In this document: in pieces, positions 35,144 to 43,695 of the stretch
Numbering within the stretch: position 1 is the stretch's first letter
Layout of the letters: every line of letters begins with the position of its first letter
Source of the DNA: Planococcus halotolerans
GTDB taxonomy: Bacteria > Bacillota > Bacilli > Bacillales_A > Planococcaceae
DNA: 64,000 nucleotides
Assembly: GCF_003289955.1 (NCBI RefSeq)
Contig: NZ_QLZR01000003.1
Span: 248,001 to 312,000, forward strand
Reading direction: 5' to 3'
The notes under the pieces: model-generated
What the model was told of the DNA's origin: nothing
Database searches by the model: none
What the model saw: only the letters and a program-made list of their open reading frames with translations
Position numbers and translations under genes: made by a program

Positions 35144-36538
35144 TTATGTTTGTTTCAAATCGGGATGAGGCAGGGTGAGGATGAACTCACTGCCTTCACC
35201 GATTTTGCTGTTAACTTCAACATTACCATGATGCAACTGGACAACCTGTTCCACAATGGACAGACCGAGTCCTGTGCCGTCTTTTTTGCGGGCGGCATCA
35301 CCACGGTAAAAGCGTTCGAATAATTGGGAAATCGCGTCTTCCGAGATTCCTGATCCAGTGTCTTTAAATATAATGATAACTTCTTTGCCGACTGTCTTGA
35401 GCCCAATTTCGATACTGCCACCGGGTTTATTGTATTTAATGGCGTTTGTCAGCAAATTGTCCCAGACGTTATCGAGCAGTTCGGCGTCGCCCCGGAAAAG
35501 GGTAGGGGGCAAAGAATAAGAAAGATTGATATCTTCTTCCTCAAGGCGCCAACGGTATTTCCGGACAACAGCTTTCAGCTGCTCGTCGAGTTGAAATTCT
35601 TCGGTCTTCATCGGATAAGCGCCCTGGTCAAGCGACGTCAGCAATAAGAGCTGGCGCGTCAGGCTGGAGAGCCGTTTCGCTTCCTGATCGATGATTGATG
35701 TGTAAGCCAGTCTGTCACCATCCGGCAAGTCAGGCGATTTCAAGAGATCCGCGTAGCCCTGAATGTTCATGAGCGGCGACTGGAAATCGTGCGATACATT
35801 GCTGATGAACTCTTTGCGCGCTAAGTCGTTTTGCTGCAGCTGTGTCTGCATCAAGTTAAAGCTCTCCGACAGCTGGCCGATTTCATCTTTACGCTTTATA
35901 TCGAGCGGGTAGTTATAGTTTTCGCGCGCGATGTGTTTGGTCGCTTCGGTCAGCTGCACGATAGGACGCGTCAATTGCCGCGCAAGCCAGATCATGCCGA
36001 TGATGCTGACAAGTCCGATAGCCACCACAAAGCCGATCAGCACCGAATGGATATCGGTTCCCAAAAGTTTGGTATCGGGCCGGATGAATAAGCCATAGTT
36101 TTCGCCGTTGCGCTCAAAAGGGACGCCGACAGTGTTATGCAATTCGTTTGTGAAATGTCCGATCATGAAGATCTGGTCCGTGAAACTGTCGAGTCCGGTA
36201 TAAGTATCATTTTCAGTCAGAACGCGCTTGGCTTCCTCCGGAAACGTCGTGTCGTCAAACGGTTCTCCAAAAAAATTCATATTGCCCGAACTGTCGACAA
36301 GGGCAATCTGGTAGCCGAGCTTCGCCACAGCCTGCATATAGCGATCGAAGCCTTCATCGGAATAAGGCACATTTTGGACAGTTGCCACAATTTCCTGAGC
36401 GATGCCCACATTCTGTTCGATCGTCTCTTCTTTAGTGACAGTAATATAAAAAATATTGGCGATAGTAAAACCGATCAGGATGCTGATAGCCAGGATGAAC
36501 AGCGTGGCAACGGTAAATTGGCGGTATAGGGTTTTCAT
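35144..36538 (-). CDS. Sensor histidine kinase, HssS-like (heme sensor)
   Basis: A 464-residue kinase: membrane helices at 10-33 and 165-187, an extracellular sensor of about 130 residues between them, HAMP (188-240), phospho-His250 in VSHDFQSP, N box NLLTNAIKYN and G boxes DTGSGIS and GTGLGLS. The sensor contains LGYQIALVD, FFGEPF, NTVGVPF and FIRPD, the same order of motifs as I recall in HssS of S. aureus and B. anthracis, which responds to heme. No hrtAB genes are adjacent; instead it is linked to an MMPL transporter and a histidine-rich membrane protein. Confidence 0.8.
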   Translation of the reverse strand: MKTLYRQFTVATLFILAISILIGFTIANIFYITVTKEETIEQNVGIAQEIVATVQNVPYSDEGFDRYMQAVAKLGYQIALVDSSGNMNFFGEPFDDTTFPEEAKRVLTENDTYTGLDSFTDQIFMIGHFTNELHNTVGVPFERNGENYGLFIRPDTKLLGTDIHSVLIGFVVAIGLVSIIGMIWLARQLTRPIVQLTEATKHIARENYNYPLDIKRKDEIGQLSESFNLMQTQLQQNDLARKEFISNVSHDFQSPLMNIQGYADLLKSPDLPDGDRLAYTSIIDQEAKRLSSLTRQLLLLTSLDQGAYPMKTEEFQLDEQLKAVVRKYRWRLEEEDINLSYSLPPTLFRGDAELLDNVWDNLLTNAIKYNKPGGSIEIGLKTVGKEVIIIFKDTGSGISEDAISQLFERFYRGDAARKKDGTGLGLSIVEQVVQLHHGNVEVNSKIGEGSEFILTLPHPDLKQT

Positions 36539-37206
36539 TTCAACGCCTCTAATTTATAGCCGATGCCGCGCATCGTATGGATTTCAACAGTGGCCCCGTA
36601 TCGTTTGAGCCGGTCACGGATACGGTTGATATGTGTATTCAATGTCATTTCACTGACATCGTGGTCTTCGCCCCAGACATATTCAAACAGCAGGCCGCGG
36701 GGAGTGGCCAAGTTGGTGCGGGAGACCAGAAGGGACAGAATTTCAAATTCCTTCAGCGGTAAAATGACGGTTTCATCGCCAATCGTCACTTCGAAATTCC
36801 GGCGGTTGATCGCCACATTGCCTGCCTGCAAATTTTCCTGTACCAAACGTTCGGAGCGCCGCAGCACCACCGCGACACGAAACAGCAATTCCTTCGGCTC
36901 GAACGGTTTAACCACATAATCCTCGGAGCCTGATAAAAAACCTTTTTCCTTATCTTCAAGCTGGCCTTTTGCCGTCAGAAGGATTACCGGAATGTTCAGG
37001 TCCTGTGTCAGGATGCGGGTCAGGTCAAAGCCATCCATTCCCGGCATCATTACATCGACGATTGCCAGATCGACAAGCTGTTCTTCCAGCAGCAATAACG
37101 CTTGTTCCGCGTCTGTAGCCCTGAAAACGGAATACCCTTCTTTGCCCAGATGGATTGCCACCAATTGCTGGATATAAAGATCGTCGTCAACGACGAGTAT
37201 TTTCAT
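36535..37206 (-). CDS. OmpR-family response regulator, HssR-like
   Basis: A 223-residue regulator with receiver (Asp51 in IVDVMMPGMDGF, Lys in the KPFEP loop) and a C-terminal OmpR-type winged helix (MTLNTHINRIRDRLK). It overlaps its kinase by four bases (ATGA). Targets likely include this operon. GGGAGGAATCGGC precedes the start. Confidence 0.88.
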   Translation of the reverse strand: MKILVVDDDLYIQQLVAIHLGKEGYSVFRATDAEQALLLLEEQLVDLAIVDVMMPGMDGFDLTRILTQDLNIPVILLTAKGQLEDKEKGFLSGSEDYVVKPFEPKELLFRVAVVLRRSERLVQENLQAGNVAINRRNFEVTIGDETVILPLKEFEILSLLVSRTNLATPRGLLFEYVWGEDHDVSEMTLNTHINRIRDRLKRYGATVEIHTMRGIGYKLEALK

Positions 37207-37227
37207 GCCGATTCCTCCCTGTGATGA

Positions 37228-37250
37228 GGAAGCCGTCTCATACGGCTTCC
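37228..37250 (-). promoter_or_regulatory. Stem-loop between the MMPL and regulator genes
   Basis: GGAAGCCGT pairs with ACGGCTTCC around 5 bases. It has no T tract, so it may protect or tune the transcript between mmpL and the two-component genes rather than end it. Confidence 0.5.
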
Positions 37251-37272
37251 CGGTATTTTCAGTATGCAGGGT

Positions 37273-39372
37273 TTACTTGTCTTTTTCAAAAAACAATATC
37301 AATGCCGGCAACAGCATGCCGCGGACAAGGAAGGTATCGATCAGGATACCGATGGAGACCATGAAGCCGAATACGAATAAATCGGCGATCGGCATCGTGG
37401 TCAGTGCAGCAAATGTTGCCGCAAGGATGATGCCGGCTGAAGATATCACGCCGCCCGTATTCGTAAGAGCGATTTCCAGGGACTCTTTAACTTTCCGCGA
37501 TTTGCGTTCTTCGATAAAACGTGACACCAGAATTATATTGTAATCGATGCCGAGCGCTACAAGGAAGATAAATGCATACACTGGCACGCGGGTGCTGATT
37601 GCGTCAAAGCCGAACAGCACATCCACCAGGAAAATACCCAGGCCGAGCGCGGACAGGTATGACAATAAAATCGTTCCCATCATGTAGAATGGCATTTTCC
37701 AAGACCGTGTCAGTGCAAACAATAGAACCAGGATGAGCAACGTTTCGAGAACGACAATTTTGATGATATCTGAATTGTTTACATCCCGCTCATCAGTCAA
37801 TTTCGGTGTGATGCCCCCGAAATGCGTTTCACCTTCAATTGAGGCAGCGGCAAGCAATTGTTCGCTGTCGGAACGCAGTGTTTCTACAAAATCGATGGCT
37901 TCCGTTGAATAGGGATTCATCGATAGGGCGATATTGAATTTCACAGCTTCGCTGTCATCTGTTTGACCTGACAGACGGGCAGATGCGATTTCATCGTAAG
38001 CTGTCAATTCTTCAGCAAGTGCGGCTGCAGCTTCGCCGTCAATCGGCTGGTCGCCAACTACAAGCAGCGTAGAAGGGGCGATTTCGCCTTTGTCGAAATT
38101 CTGTTCAACGATTTCATAGCCGACACGGGAAGGCATATCTTCCGGGAAGGATTTCACCGTATCGAATTCAAATTCGAGATTGAAGATATTCAGTGCTGAA
38201 ACAATCAGGAAAATGGCGACAATTCCACCGGAAAAGACGGGCTTGTTGACGACGGATTTCGCAACTGGTCCCCAGATGCCATGTTTTAATTCTTTAGCTT
38301 CTCCGTATTTCGGTACTTTAGGCCAGAATGCTTTACGGCCGAATAATGTGAATAAAGCCGGTATCAATGTAATGGAAGCAATCATGATGATAAAAACAGC
38401 TGTACCGAAAATCGGCGCGAAGTTGGTGTAATCACGGAAGTCCGCAAAAAACAGGATCAGCATCGCAGCGAGCACTGTACCACCTGCAAAGAATACCGGT
38501 TCGCCGGTAGCGCGCATTGCGTATTTCATCGCTTCATATTTGCTTTCATAATGGTTCAGTTCTTCGCGGTAGCGCGAGAACACAAACAGGGAATAATCGA
38601 TCACTGCCGCAAACAGCAGGATGCTCATGATTGATGTGGTCTGGCTTGTCAGCTCAAGACCGGCGGCTCCCATGAATGCGAGCGTCTGGTTAACGACCTG
38701 ATAGACGATGATCGTCGCCAAAAGAGGTATGAACGCGAGCAGCGGTGAACGATAGATGACGATAAGAAGTACCAGGATAATCAGTACCGTCGCGATCAAT
38801 AGAACGAAATCCGCTTCTTCAAAGAGTTTTACTGTGTCGCCTGCAATACCTGCTGGACCGGTGACATAAAATTCAAGATTGCCTGATTCGGCAGCTATAT
38901 CAGAACCGATTTCACTGGCACGATCATTGATTGCAGAGAAATTCGCACCGCCGAGACCGGCTTCAAGCGTCATGGGAACAATCATCGTTGAATTGTCATC
39001 AGAATAGAAACCTTCCAGCGCTTGTGGCGGCAACTGGCTGATATCGATGATCGAATCAATGCCTTCAATGTTTTCGGCATTGATCGCTGTCAGGATTTCT
39101 TCGACAGTTTCATTTGCTACTTCACCTTCACTATTATGGAAGACGAGTATGCCGGGAGTTCCCTGGTCATCCGGGAAATATTCCTTCAGCTTCTGGTCTG
39201 CGATGATTGATTGCGCATCATCCGGCAGTGACTGGAAGTTCGCGACTTTGTAATCATTCAGTCTCGGGCCCATACTGAGTGCGATCATCACGACAAACCA
39301 GGTGATGATGGTAATCCACATGCCCCGTTTCGTAGATACCCAATCGGTTATCGAGGTTAAAAATTTATGCAT
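37273..39372 (-). CDS. MMPL family (RND superfamily) transporter
   Basis: A 699-residue membrane transporter with twelve helices and two large extracellular domains, between helices 1-2 and 7-8, as in MMPL/YdfJ proteins. Conserved membrane acids are seen in AVIDYSLFVFSR and ALGIDYNIILVSRF, the proton-relay motifs of both halves. It exports lipids, or hydrophobic or toxic compounds, using the proton gradient. It is first in an operon with an HssRS-like system and a small histidine-rich protein, suggesting it acts against the signal sensed by that kinase. AGAGGAGTGG lies before the ATG. Confidence 0.9.
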   Translation of the reverse strand: MHKFLTSITDWVSTKRGMWITIITWFVVMIALSMGPRLNDYKVANFQSLPDDAQSIIADQKLKEYFPDDQGTPGILVFHNSEGEVANETVEEILTAINAENIEGIDSIIDISQLPPQALEGFYSDDNSTMIVPMTLEAGLGGANFSAINDRASEIGSDIAAESGNLEFYVTGPAGIAGDTVKLFEEADFVLLIATVLIILVLLIVIYRSPLLAFIPLLATIIVYQVVNQTLAFMGAAGLELTSQTTSIMSILLFAAVIDYSLFVFSRYREELNHYESKYEAMKYAMRATGEPVFFAGGTVLAAMLILFFADFRDYTNFAPIFGTAVFIIMIASITLIPALFTLFGRKAFWPKVPKYGEAKELKHGIWGPVAKSVVNKPVFSGGIVAIFLIVSALNIFNLEFEFDTVKSFPEDMPSRVGYEIVEQNFDKGEIAPSTLLVVGDQPIDGEAAAALAEELTAYDEIASARLSGQTDDSEAVKFNIALSMNPYSTEAIDFVETLRSDSEQLLAAASIEGETHFGGITPKLTDERDVNNSDIIKIVVLETLLILVLLFALTRSWKMPFYMMGTILLSYLSALGLGIFLVDVLFGFDAISTRVPVYAFIFLVALGIDYNIILVSRFIEERKSRKVKESLEIALTNTGGVISSAGIILAATFAALTTMPIADLFVFGFMVSIGILIDTFLVRGMLLPALILFFEKDK

Positions 39373-39510
39373 TTATTCCACTCCTCTTTCTCTTTTAAGA
39401 TGTATCAGAGCTATCGTAGCGTCCGAATATAAATTCAATATCAATTTTTGGTGGCAGGGATATGAACGATCGGAAGTGGAGGCAGAAAAATAAATGAAAC
39501 TTTATCCCCC

Positions 39511-39535
39511 GTTTCACTCTTTTCTTTTCGGGAAT
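39511..39535 (+). promoter_or_regulatory. Sigma-B-like promoter of a 53-aa gene
   Basis: GTTTCA, a 13-bp spacer and GGGAAT match the sigma-B consensus. It sits 33 bases before the TTG start of the small gene. Confidence 0.6.
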
Positions 39536-39567
39536 AGGAGGACTAACACGATAGAGGAGGGATTCGA

Positions 39568-39729
39568 TTGGCACGAGATAAGAACAAAGACGAATTGCAA
39601 ACGAATCAGCGAGACCTGGAATTGAGACAAGAGGCACAGGAATATAAAGAAGAGATCAATCTTCCAGAAGAGGAATTCCGTGGCATGGACAATGACAATA
39701 ACGATGAGCAGGAAGATAAGAAGAAGTAA
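39568..39729 (+). CDS. Small charged hydrophilic protein (53 aa)
   Basis: A short gene starting with TTG after a strong AGAGGAGGG site. The product is very hydrophilic: Gln/Glu/Lys-rich, one proline mid-protein, an acidic tail (DNDNNDEQEDKKK). It has no signal peptide or hydrophobic segment and looks like small stress proteins of Bacillales that are intrinsically disordered. A sigma-B-like promoter precedes it and a good terminator follows, which together support it as a real gene. Function unknown. Confidence 0.72.
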   Translation: MARDKNKDELQTNQRDLELRQEAQEYKEEINLPEEEFRGMDNDNNDEQEDKKK

Positions 39730-39747
39730 AACCGATATGATAATAGC

Positions 39748-39780
39748 CCGTATTCCGGATCTTCCGGAATACGGTTTTTT
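39748..39780 (+). terminator. Terminator of the 53-aa gene
   Basis: CCGTATTCCGG pairs with CCGGAATACGG, followed by six T residues. Confidence 0.92.
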
Positions 39781-39946
39781 AGTGCGAAAATCTATTGATG
39801 TTTTAAGGTCCAGATGAACCCGTGAATGCGTTAGAAGGCTTTGGAAAATCATCAGTAAAAGTAGAAGAAAGAATTTACCGCCAAATAGATTGGAAAAAGC
39901 GTAGAATCATATATATACATATTTTTCCGGAAAATGAGGGATAAAG

Positions 39947-40540
39947 ATGAAGCAAGTTTTACTCTACTCAGCAACGTTGATCGTTGCAGGTGTGCTGTCG
40001 TATTTAGGGGAAGCTTTATTTGGAGCGGAATGGATTTTCGGCTTATTGACTGTCTTTTTGTTCTTTTTGTTTTTACAAGGCTGGAAACGGTGGGGAAGAT
40101 CTCCAATTGGACTGGTGATTATCACCGTATGTTTGTTGATTACGCTTGATGGAATCTTTTTTGTGCAGTATGCAGCGACCGCCATCTGCAGTTTATTGAT
40201 GGGATTGTTCCTGCTGCCGCATTTTTATAAGAATAAAGATGGGGTGGCGGCTTCAGCGGTTTTTGTTTTTCTTAACATACTGATTTGCTTCTTATTCGTG
40301 CCAAATGAATTGATGGGATGGATTTTCGTAACAGTGACAGGCATTACTGCATTAATAGGCTTTCGCTATAACCTTCCGTTTGTCAGAACTTGCTTTGTAT
40401 CATTGTTTGGAATATCAGCTTTTTTCCTTTTGCTGTTCCAGCTTTCAGAAGAGATCTATATGCTCAGCATCCTGGCAGTTTTGCTGGTTGGTTTCCTGAT
40501 TTTTGCTATGTACCGAATGAATAGGCAAGCCGCAGCTTAA
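39947..40540 (+). CDS. Hypothetical six-helix membrane protein
   Basis: Not recognised. The 197 residues are almost entirely hydrophobic, with about six membrane helices and short loops; no motif stands out. The RBS is TGAGGGATAAAG. No terminator separates it from the secreted-protein gene 77 bases downstream, so the two may be co-transcribed. Confidence 0.7.
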   Translation: MKQVLLYSATLIVAGVLSYLGEALFGAEWIFGLLTVFLFFLFLQGWKRWGRSPIGLVIITVCLLITLDGIFFVQYAATAICSLLMGLFLLPHFYKNKDGVAASAVFVFLNILICFLFVPNELMGWIFVTVTGITALIGFRYNLPFVRTCFVSLFGISAFFLLLFQLSEEIYMLSILAVLLVGFLIFAMYRMNRQAAA

Positions 40541-40617
40541 CTTCTGGAAATATATATGGAGAAGATGTAACTTCAGCAAAGGCAAAACGACAAATGGCTA
40601 AACGGGGAGGCTTTATT

Positions 40618-41133
40618 GTGAAAAAAATCATGATTCTGGTATTCTTAACCTCTTTTGTCCTGATGCCGGCCCAAAGTTTTGCCTTGTCGTGTGCGGAACC
40701 ATCACCGGTGAAGATTGCCTATGACGAATATGATGCTGTTTTGGTTGGGGAAGTGAAAGATATCAACCGTAACAATAATATGAAAATGCTGATAATCGAA
40801 GTCGGGAAAAGTTATAAAGGTGTGGAGACTAAAACCATTACAGTTTACGAAGATATTACTTGGGGAGAAAGCCAAAAGAACGCAGAGTATTTATTCTTCC
40901 TCAACCAGGACGCAGGGAAGTGGATACATCCTCTATGCTCTCCGACTACCCATAAGACGGAACTTGCGGATGAAGCCTATGCAGAGAAAGAAGAAGTGGT
41001 TTTACAGGAAGTGGAATCGAGCGGGTTCGATTCGAATAACACAACTGTAATTGTCCTGATGTCGCTTTTGGTGGCAGGGATTGTCATTGCAGGTGTCTGG
41101 ATTTCGTTATCAAACCGAAGAAATAAAATCTAG
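40618..41133 (+). CDS. Secreted, C-terminally anchored protein, possible NTR/TIMP-like fold
   Basis: A 171-residue protein with a signal peptide (about 1-24, cleaved near SFALSC), two cysteines (about 25 and 110) and a C-terminal membrane helix followed by RRN. The sequence between them (DAVLVGEVKDI...KTITVYEDI...YLFFL...C) resembles the NTR/TIMP-type beta barrel found in secreted proteins of Gram-positives; this is a tentative call. Start GTG 40618 follows GGGGAGG; the ATG at 40594 has no ribosome site. Function unknown. Confidence 0.68.
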   Translation: MKKIMILVFLTSFVLMPAQSFALSCAEPSPVKIAYDEYDAVLVGEVKDINRNNNMKMLIIEVGKSYKGVETKTITVYEDITWGESQKNAEYLFFLNQDAGKWIHPLCSPTTHKTELADEAYAEKEEVVLQEVESSGFDSNNTTVIVLMSLLVAGIVIAGVWISLSNRRNKI

Positions 41134-41150
41134 TTCGATGTAGAAATAGG

Positions 41151-41206
41151 CCAATATTAAAGACCTCCATCAGATTACTTGATCTGATGGAGGTCTTTAA
41201 TATTGG
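41151..41206. terminator. 25-bp perfect hairpin, bidirectional terminator
   Basis: CCAATATTAAAGACCTCCAT and the next five bases pair perfectly with 41182-41206 across a 6-base loop. It lies between convergent genes. The core GACCTCC stem with flanking AAA/TTT would work as a terminator in both directions. Confidence 0.8.
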
Positions 41207-41224
41207 TTAAATTCAGACGCTGAT

Positions 41225-41677
41225 TTATTCTTCCCTTTCCGCGATACTGACCGGACGGATGGTGCCCCACGGCGCGACATCGATTGTCACCTGCAGCTCA
41301 ACCGCGCTTTCCAGTTGTGGTCCGAGACCCTGTTCGACATAGAATTGCTCAAGCTGCGGAGCGGTCAAACGGTTGCCATAAGAGTAACCGCTGATGGCAC
41401 CGAAAAAAGGATTCTCGCTGATTTCATCGATGACAGCAAAACCCTCAGGTCCTTCTGTCAATGTAAAATAGATATCTCCTTCATAGGTACCGCCCACTGC
41501 GTTTAAATCAGGATACTGCAGCATAACGTATTCTCCGTAAAACGGATCAAACGGGTCAAAAGGCTCTGCCCGCAGTGTATATTGTTCACCAAACCAGGAG
41601 GCGGAATAGAAAGCTGCTACTAATATGACAATGAACAGCGTCATGAGAATCGGCAAAATCCAAGATTTTAATTTCAT
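41225..41677 (-). CDS. GDYXXLXY family membrane-anchored protein
   Basis: A 150-residue protein with one N-terminal membrane helix and an outside domain carrying FYGEYVMLQYP, a variant of the GDYxxLxY signature. It overlaps the end of the DUF2157 gene by four bases. DUF2157-GDYXXLXY pairs occur together in many bacteria, sometimes fused, and are presumed to act as a membrane complex of unknown function. The start was placed at ATG 41677, after GAAGGTG. Confidence 0.85.
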   Translation of the reverse strand: MKLKSWILPILMTLFIVILVAAFYSASWFGEQYTLRAEPFDPFDPFYGEYVMLQYPDLNAVGGTYEGDIYFTLTEGPEGFAVIDEISENPFFGAISGYSYGNRLTAPQLEQFYVEQGLGPQLESAVELQVTIDVAPWGTIRPVSIAEREE

Positions 41678-42849
41678 GATGCAGCACCTTCTCTCTTGCG
41701 GTTCAACCACCAGGCAGCTGCTGAAAGTGCAAACAGTAACAGTGCACCGATCAGGAAGAACAGCGACATATCAAGGCGTTCCCAGGCATAGATGACGTAA
41801 ATCACAAATTGCACCAAGATAAAATAGACGAACCCTGGAGCAAGCATCCGGTTTTGCCGCTGGGCAATAATGAGGTAAGCAAGTGCACTCACTTCAGCAA
41901 CCAGCGCCAATGCGATGGCTGTATCGTCATACAGCAGGAAGCCCATGGCACCGAGAATGGAAATCCAAATGATATCCCTGAATCTCGTATAGGCAAGAAA
42001 TAATACAGCAAGTCCAGCAGCGGCAAGCATAATCGCCTCTGGCCAGTTGAGATCGACGAGCGACATTTCGGTTTCACCTCTAAGGGCCAGATAGACGACG
42101 AGCATAACAGCGCCGAAGAGCAGATAAAGCGGCGACAAAAGCTCCTGTTTGTCCTTTGGAGCTAAGAACAGCAGAAGGACGAGCGCGAACAGGGTCCAAA
42201 CCGGCCAGAAAGGGCTGCTGTATGTAACAAGATCCCACATTAACAGACCCGAGAAAAACAGCAGCATCCAGCTTAATATCTTCGGTGCATCATCTTTGCT
42301 GAAATAGAACCAGGCGAGGGAGATGGCTACAAAGATTCCCCATTCAACCCAATTGGTATCGGGCAAAAATGACGTGAGCGTAAATATGCCAAAAATGAAG
42401 GCGATCATTACATACGCTAAATGCCTCCACTGGAAGTAATGGGCCAATGCAGCGATGAAAATTGCCCATGGCAACATGGAATTGGAGAGGCTGAAATGGA
42501 ATGTCTGGGCCGTCACCAGAATGCTGGCTCCGAACATGGCGAGTCCGAGCAATCGGAATAGTATCGGCTGTCCGACACGTTTCTTTTCGGAAAAGTAGGC
42601 AATTATATAGAAAATCCACATCAATGCAACAACCAATGCCACTTTCACCAGCTCAGGAATCGCCTGCCAATTGGCTGCGATAAAACTGAACACAGCCAAT
42701 GCGAAGAAAATCAAGCCGATCAGCAGTAATAATGGAATCTTTTTCTTTTTGGGCTGGCCTCTTTCAAATATCAGTATGCGGTCAACAGCCGCTTGGTCAA
42801 TAAACCCTTCATTGCGCCATTGCACCAGTTTCCGTTCGAAATCCATCAT
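41674..42849 (-). CDS. DUF2157 membrane protein
   Basis: A 391-residue protein: a cytoplasmic N-terminal ~45 residues (WRNEGFIDQAAVDRILIFERGQ) followed by about twelve membrane helices, which is the DUF2157 architecture. Function unknown. It forms a translationally coupled pair with the GDYXXLXY gene. A possible promoter (TTGACA-type and TATAAT-like) lies at 42870-42900 on the reverse strand. Confidence 0.87.
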   Translation of the reverse strand: MMDFERKLVQWRNEGFIDQAAVDRILIFERGQPKKKKIPLLLLIGLIFFALAVFSFIAANWQAIPELVKVALVVALMWIFYIIAYFSEKKRVGQPILFRLLGLAMFGASILVTAQTFHFSLSNSMLPWAIFIAALAHYFQWRHLAYVMIAFIFGIFTLTSFLPDTNWVEWGIFVAISLAWFYFSKDDAPKILSWMLLFFSGLLMWDLVTYSSPFWPVWTLFALVLLLFLAPKDKQELLSPLYLLFGAVMLVVYLALRGETEMSLVDLNWPEAIMLAAAGLAVLFLAYTRFRDIIWISILGAMGFLLYDDTAIALALVAEVSALAYLIIAQRQNRMLAPGFVYFILVQFVIYVIYAWERLDMSLFFLIGALLLFALSAAAWWLNRKREGAAS

Positions 42850-42958
42850 CGTCTCCCCCTAATCTTTGCCTTTATTATAATGCCGATTTGACAGAATTGA
42901 CAGACAATGAATGAACAAAAAGACTTAAAGATTTTACTGAAAAAAGGGGCCAAGGTGG

Positions 42959-43543
42959 TCAATCTTTGACTACTATTGCGCCTCCGTATATCTTGCCATG
43001 GAGAACGGCCAGTTTTTCAGCCATGACTCTTGGCGGACTGCTGAAATTTTCTTTAATCCAGTACAGGAAGAAACCAAGGCTGCCATAAGTCACAAAATAA
43101 TTGAGCGAAGGAATCTCGATATTGCTTTCTTCTTCCAATTTCAACTCGATACTGGAAACCTGGACCAAGCTCTCGCAAAAGAGATTTTGAGAACCAGGAA
43201 GTACTTCTCCTTTGATGATCAGCGAAAAAATGAACTGGTTCTGGTACATATATTCGAAAATTGGCAGATGGCGCTCCACATCTGTTGAAGAAAAACGTTC
43301 GCGGCCTTTAAAGCTTCGACGGAAATGAGCCGTCAACCCGGCTAAGTGGTCTTCCACTATTGCTTCCAGTAAGGCATTTAAATCCCTGTAATGCGAATAG
43401 AAGGTGACTCTATTGCATTCAGCCTGTTTAGTAACTTCAGTGATAGACAGCTCTTGCAGCTCTTTGTGTTGCAATAAATCCAGTAACGCGGTTTTTAACT
43501 TTTTCTGTGTCCGTAAGATGCGGCGATCTTCTGGGCTTGCCAT
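42959..43543 (-). CDS. TetR/AcrR family regulator (TetR-SDR pair 2)
   Basis: A 194-residue TetR regulator with helix-turn-helix LSITEVTKQAECNRVTFYSHYRD near residues 33-56 and a C-terminal domain like that of pair 1. It is divergent from an SDR gene and should control it. TGTCCAT (43562) and ATGGACA (43615) arms in the gap, and a CATCC-tgt-GGATG palindrome at 43565-43577, are candidate operators. RBS GAGGAGG. Confidence 0.87.
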   Translation of the reverse strand: MASPEDRRILRTQKKLKTALLDLLQHKELQELSITEVTKQAECNRVTFYSHYRDLNALLEAIVEDHLAGLTAHFRRSFKGRERFSSTDVERHLPIFEYMYQNQFIFSLIIKGEVLPGSQNLFCESLVQVSSIELKLEEESNIEIPSLNYFVTYGSLGFFLYWIKENFSSPPRVMAEKLAVLHGKIYGGAIVVKD

Positions 43544-43695
43544 GTCAAAAACCTCCTCTTATGTCCATCCTGTGGATGATACTCTTGAATTTATTATGAC
43601 ATGATTTATTTTCAATGGACAAACAGCACATTTTTCCGTTAACTTACAAGTGTAGTTTATTTCATAGAACCAATAATTTGCTGGAGGAATGGAAA

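Noticed and set aside
41151-41206. Insertion sequence end
   Set aside because: No transposase gene or direct repeats nearby; it behaves as a terminator between convergent genes.
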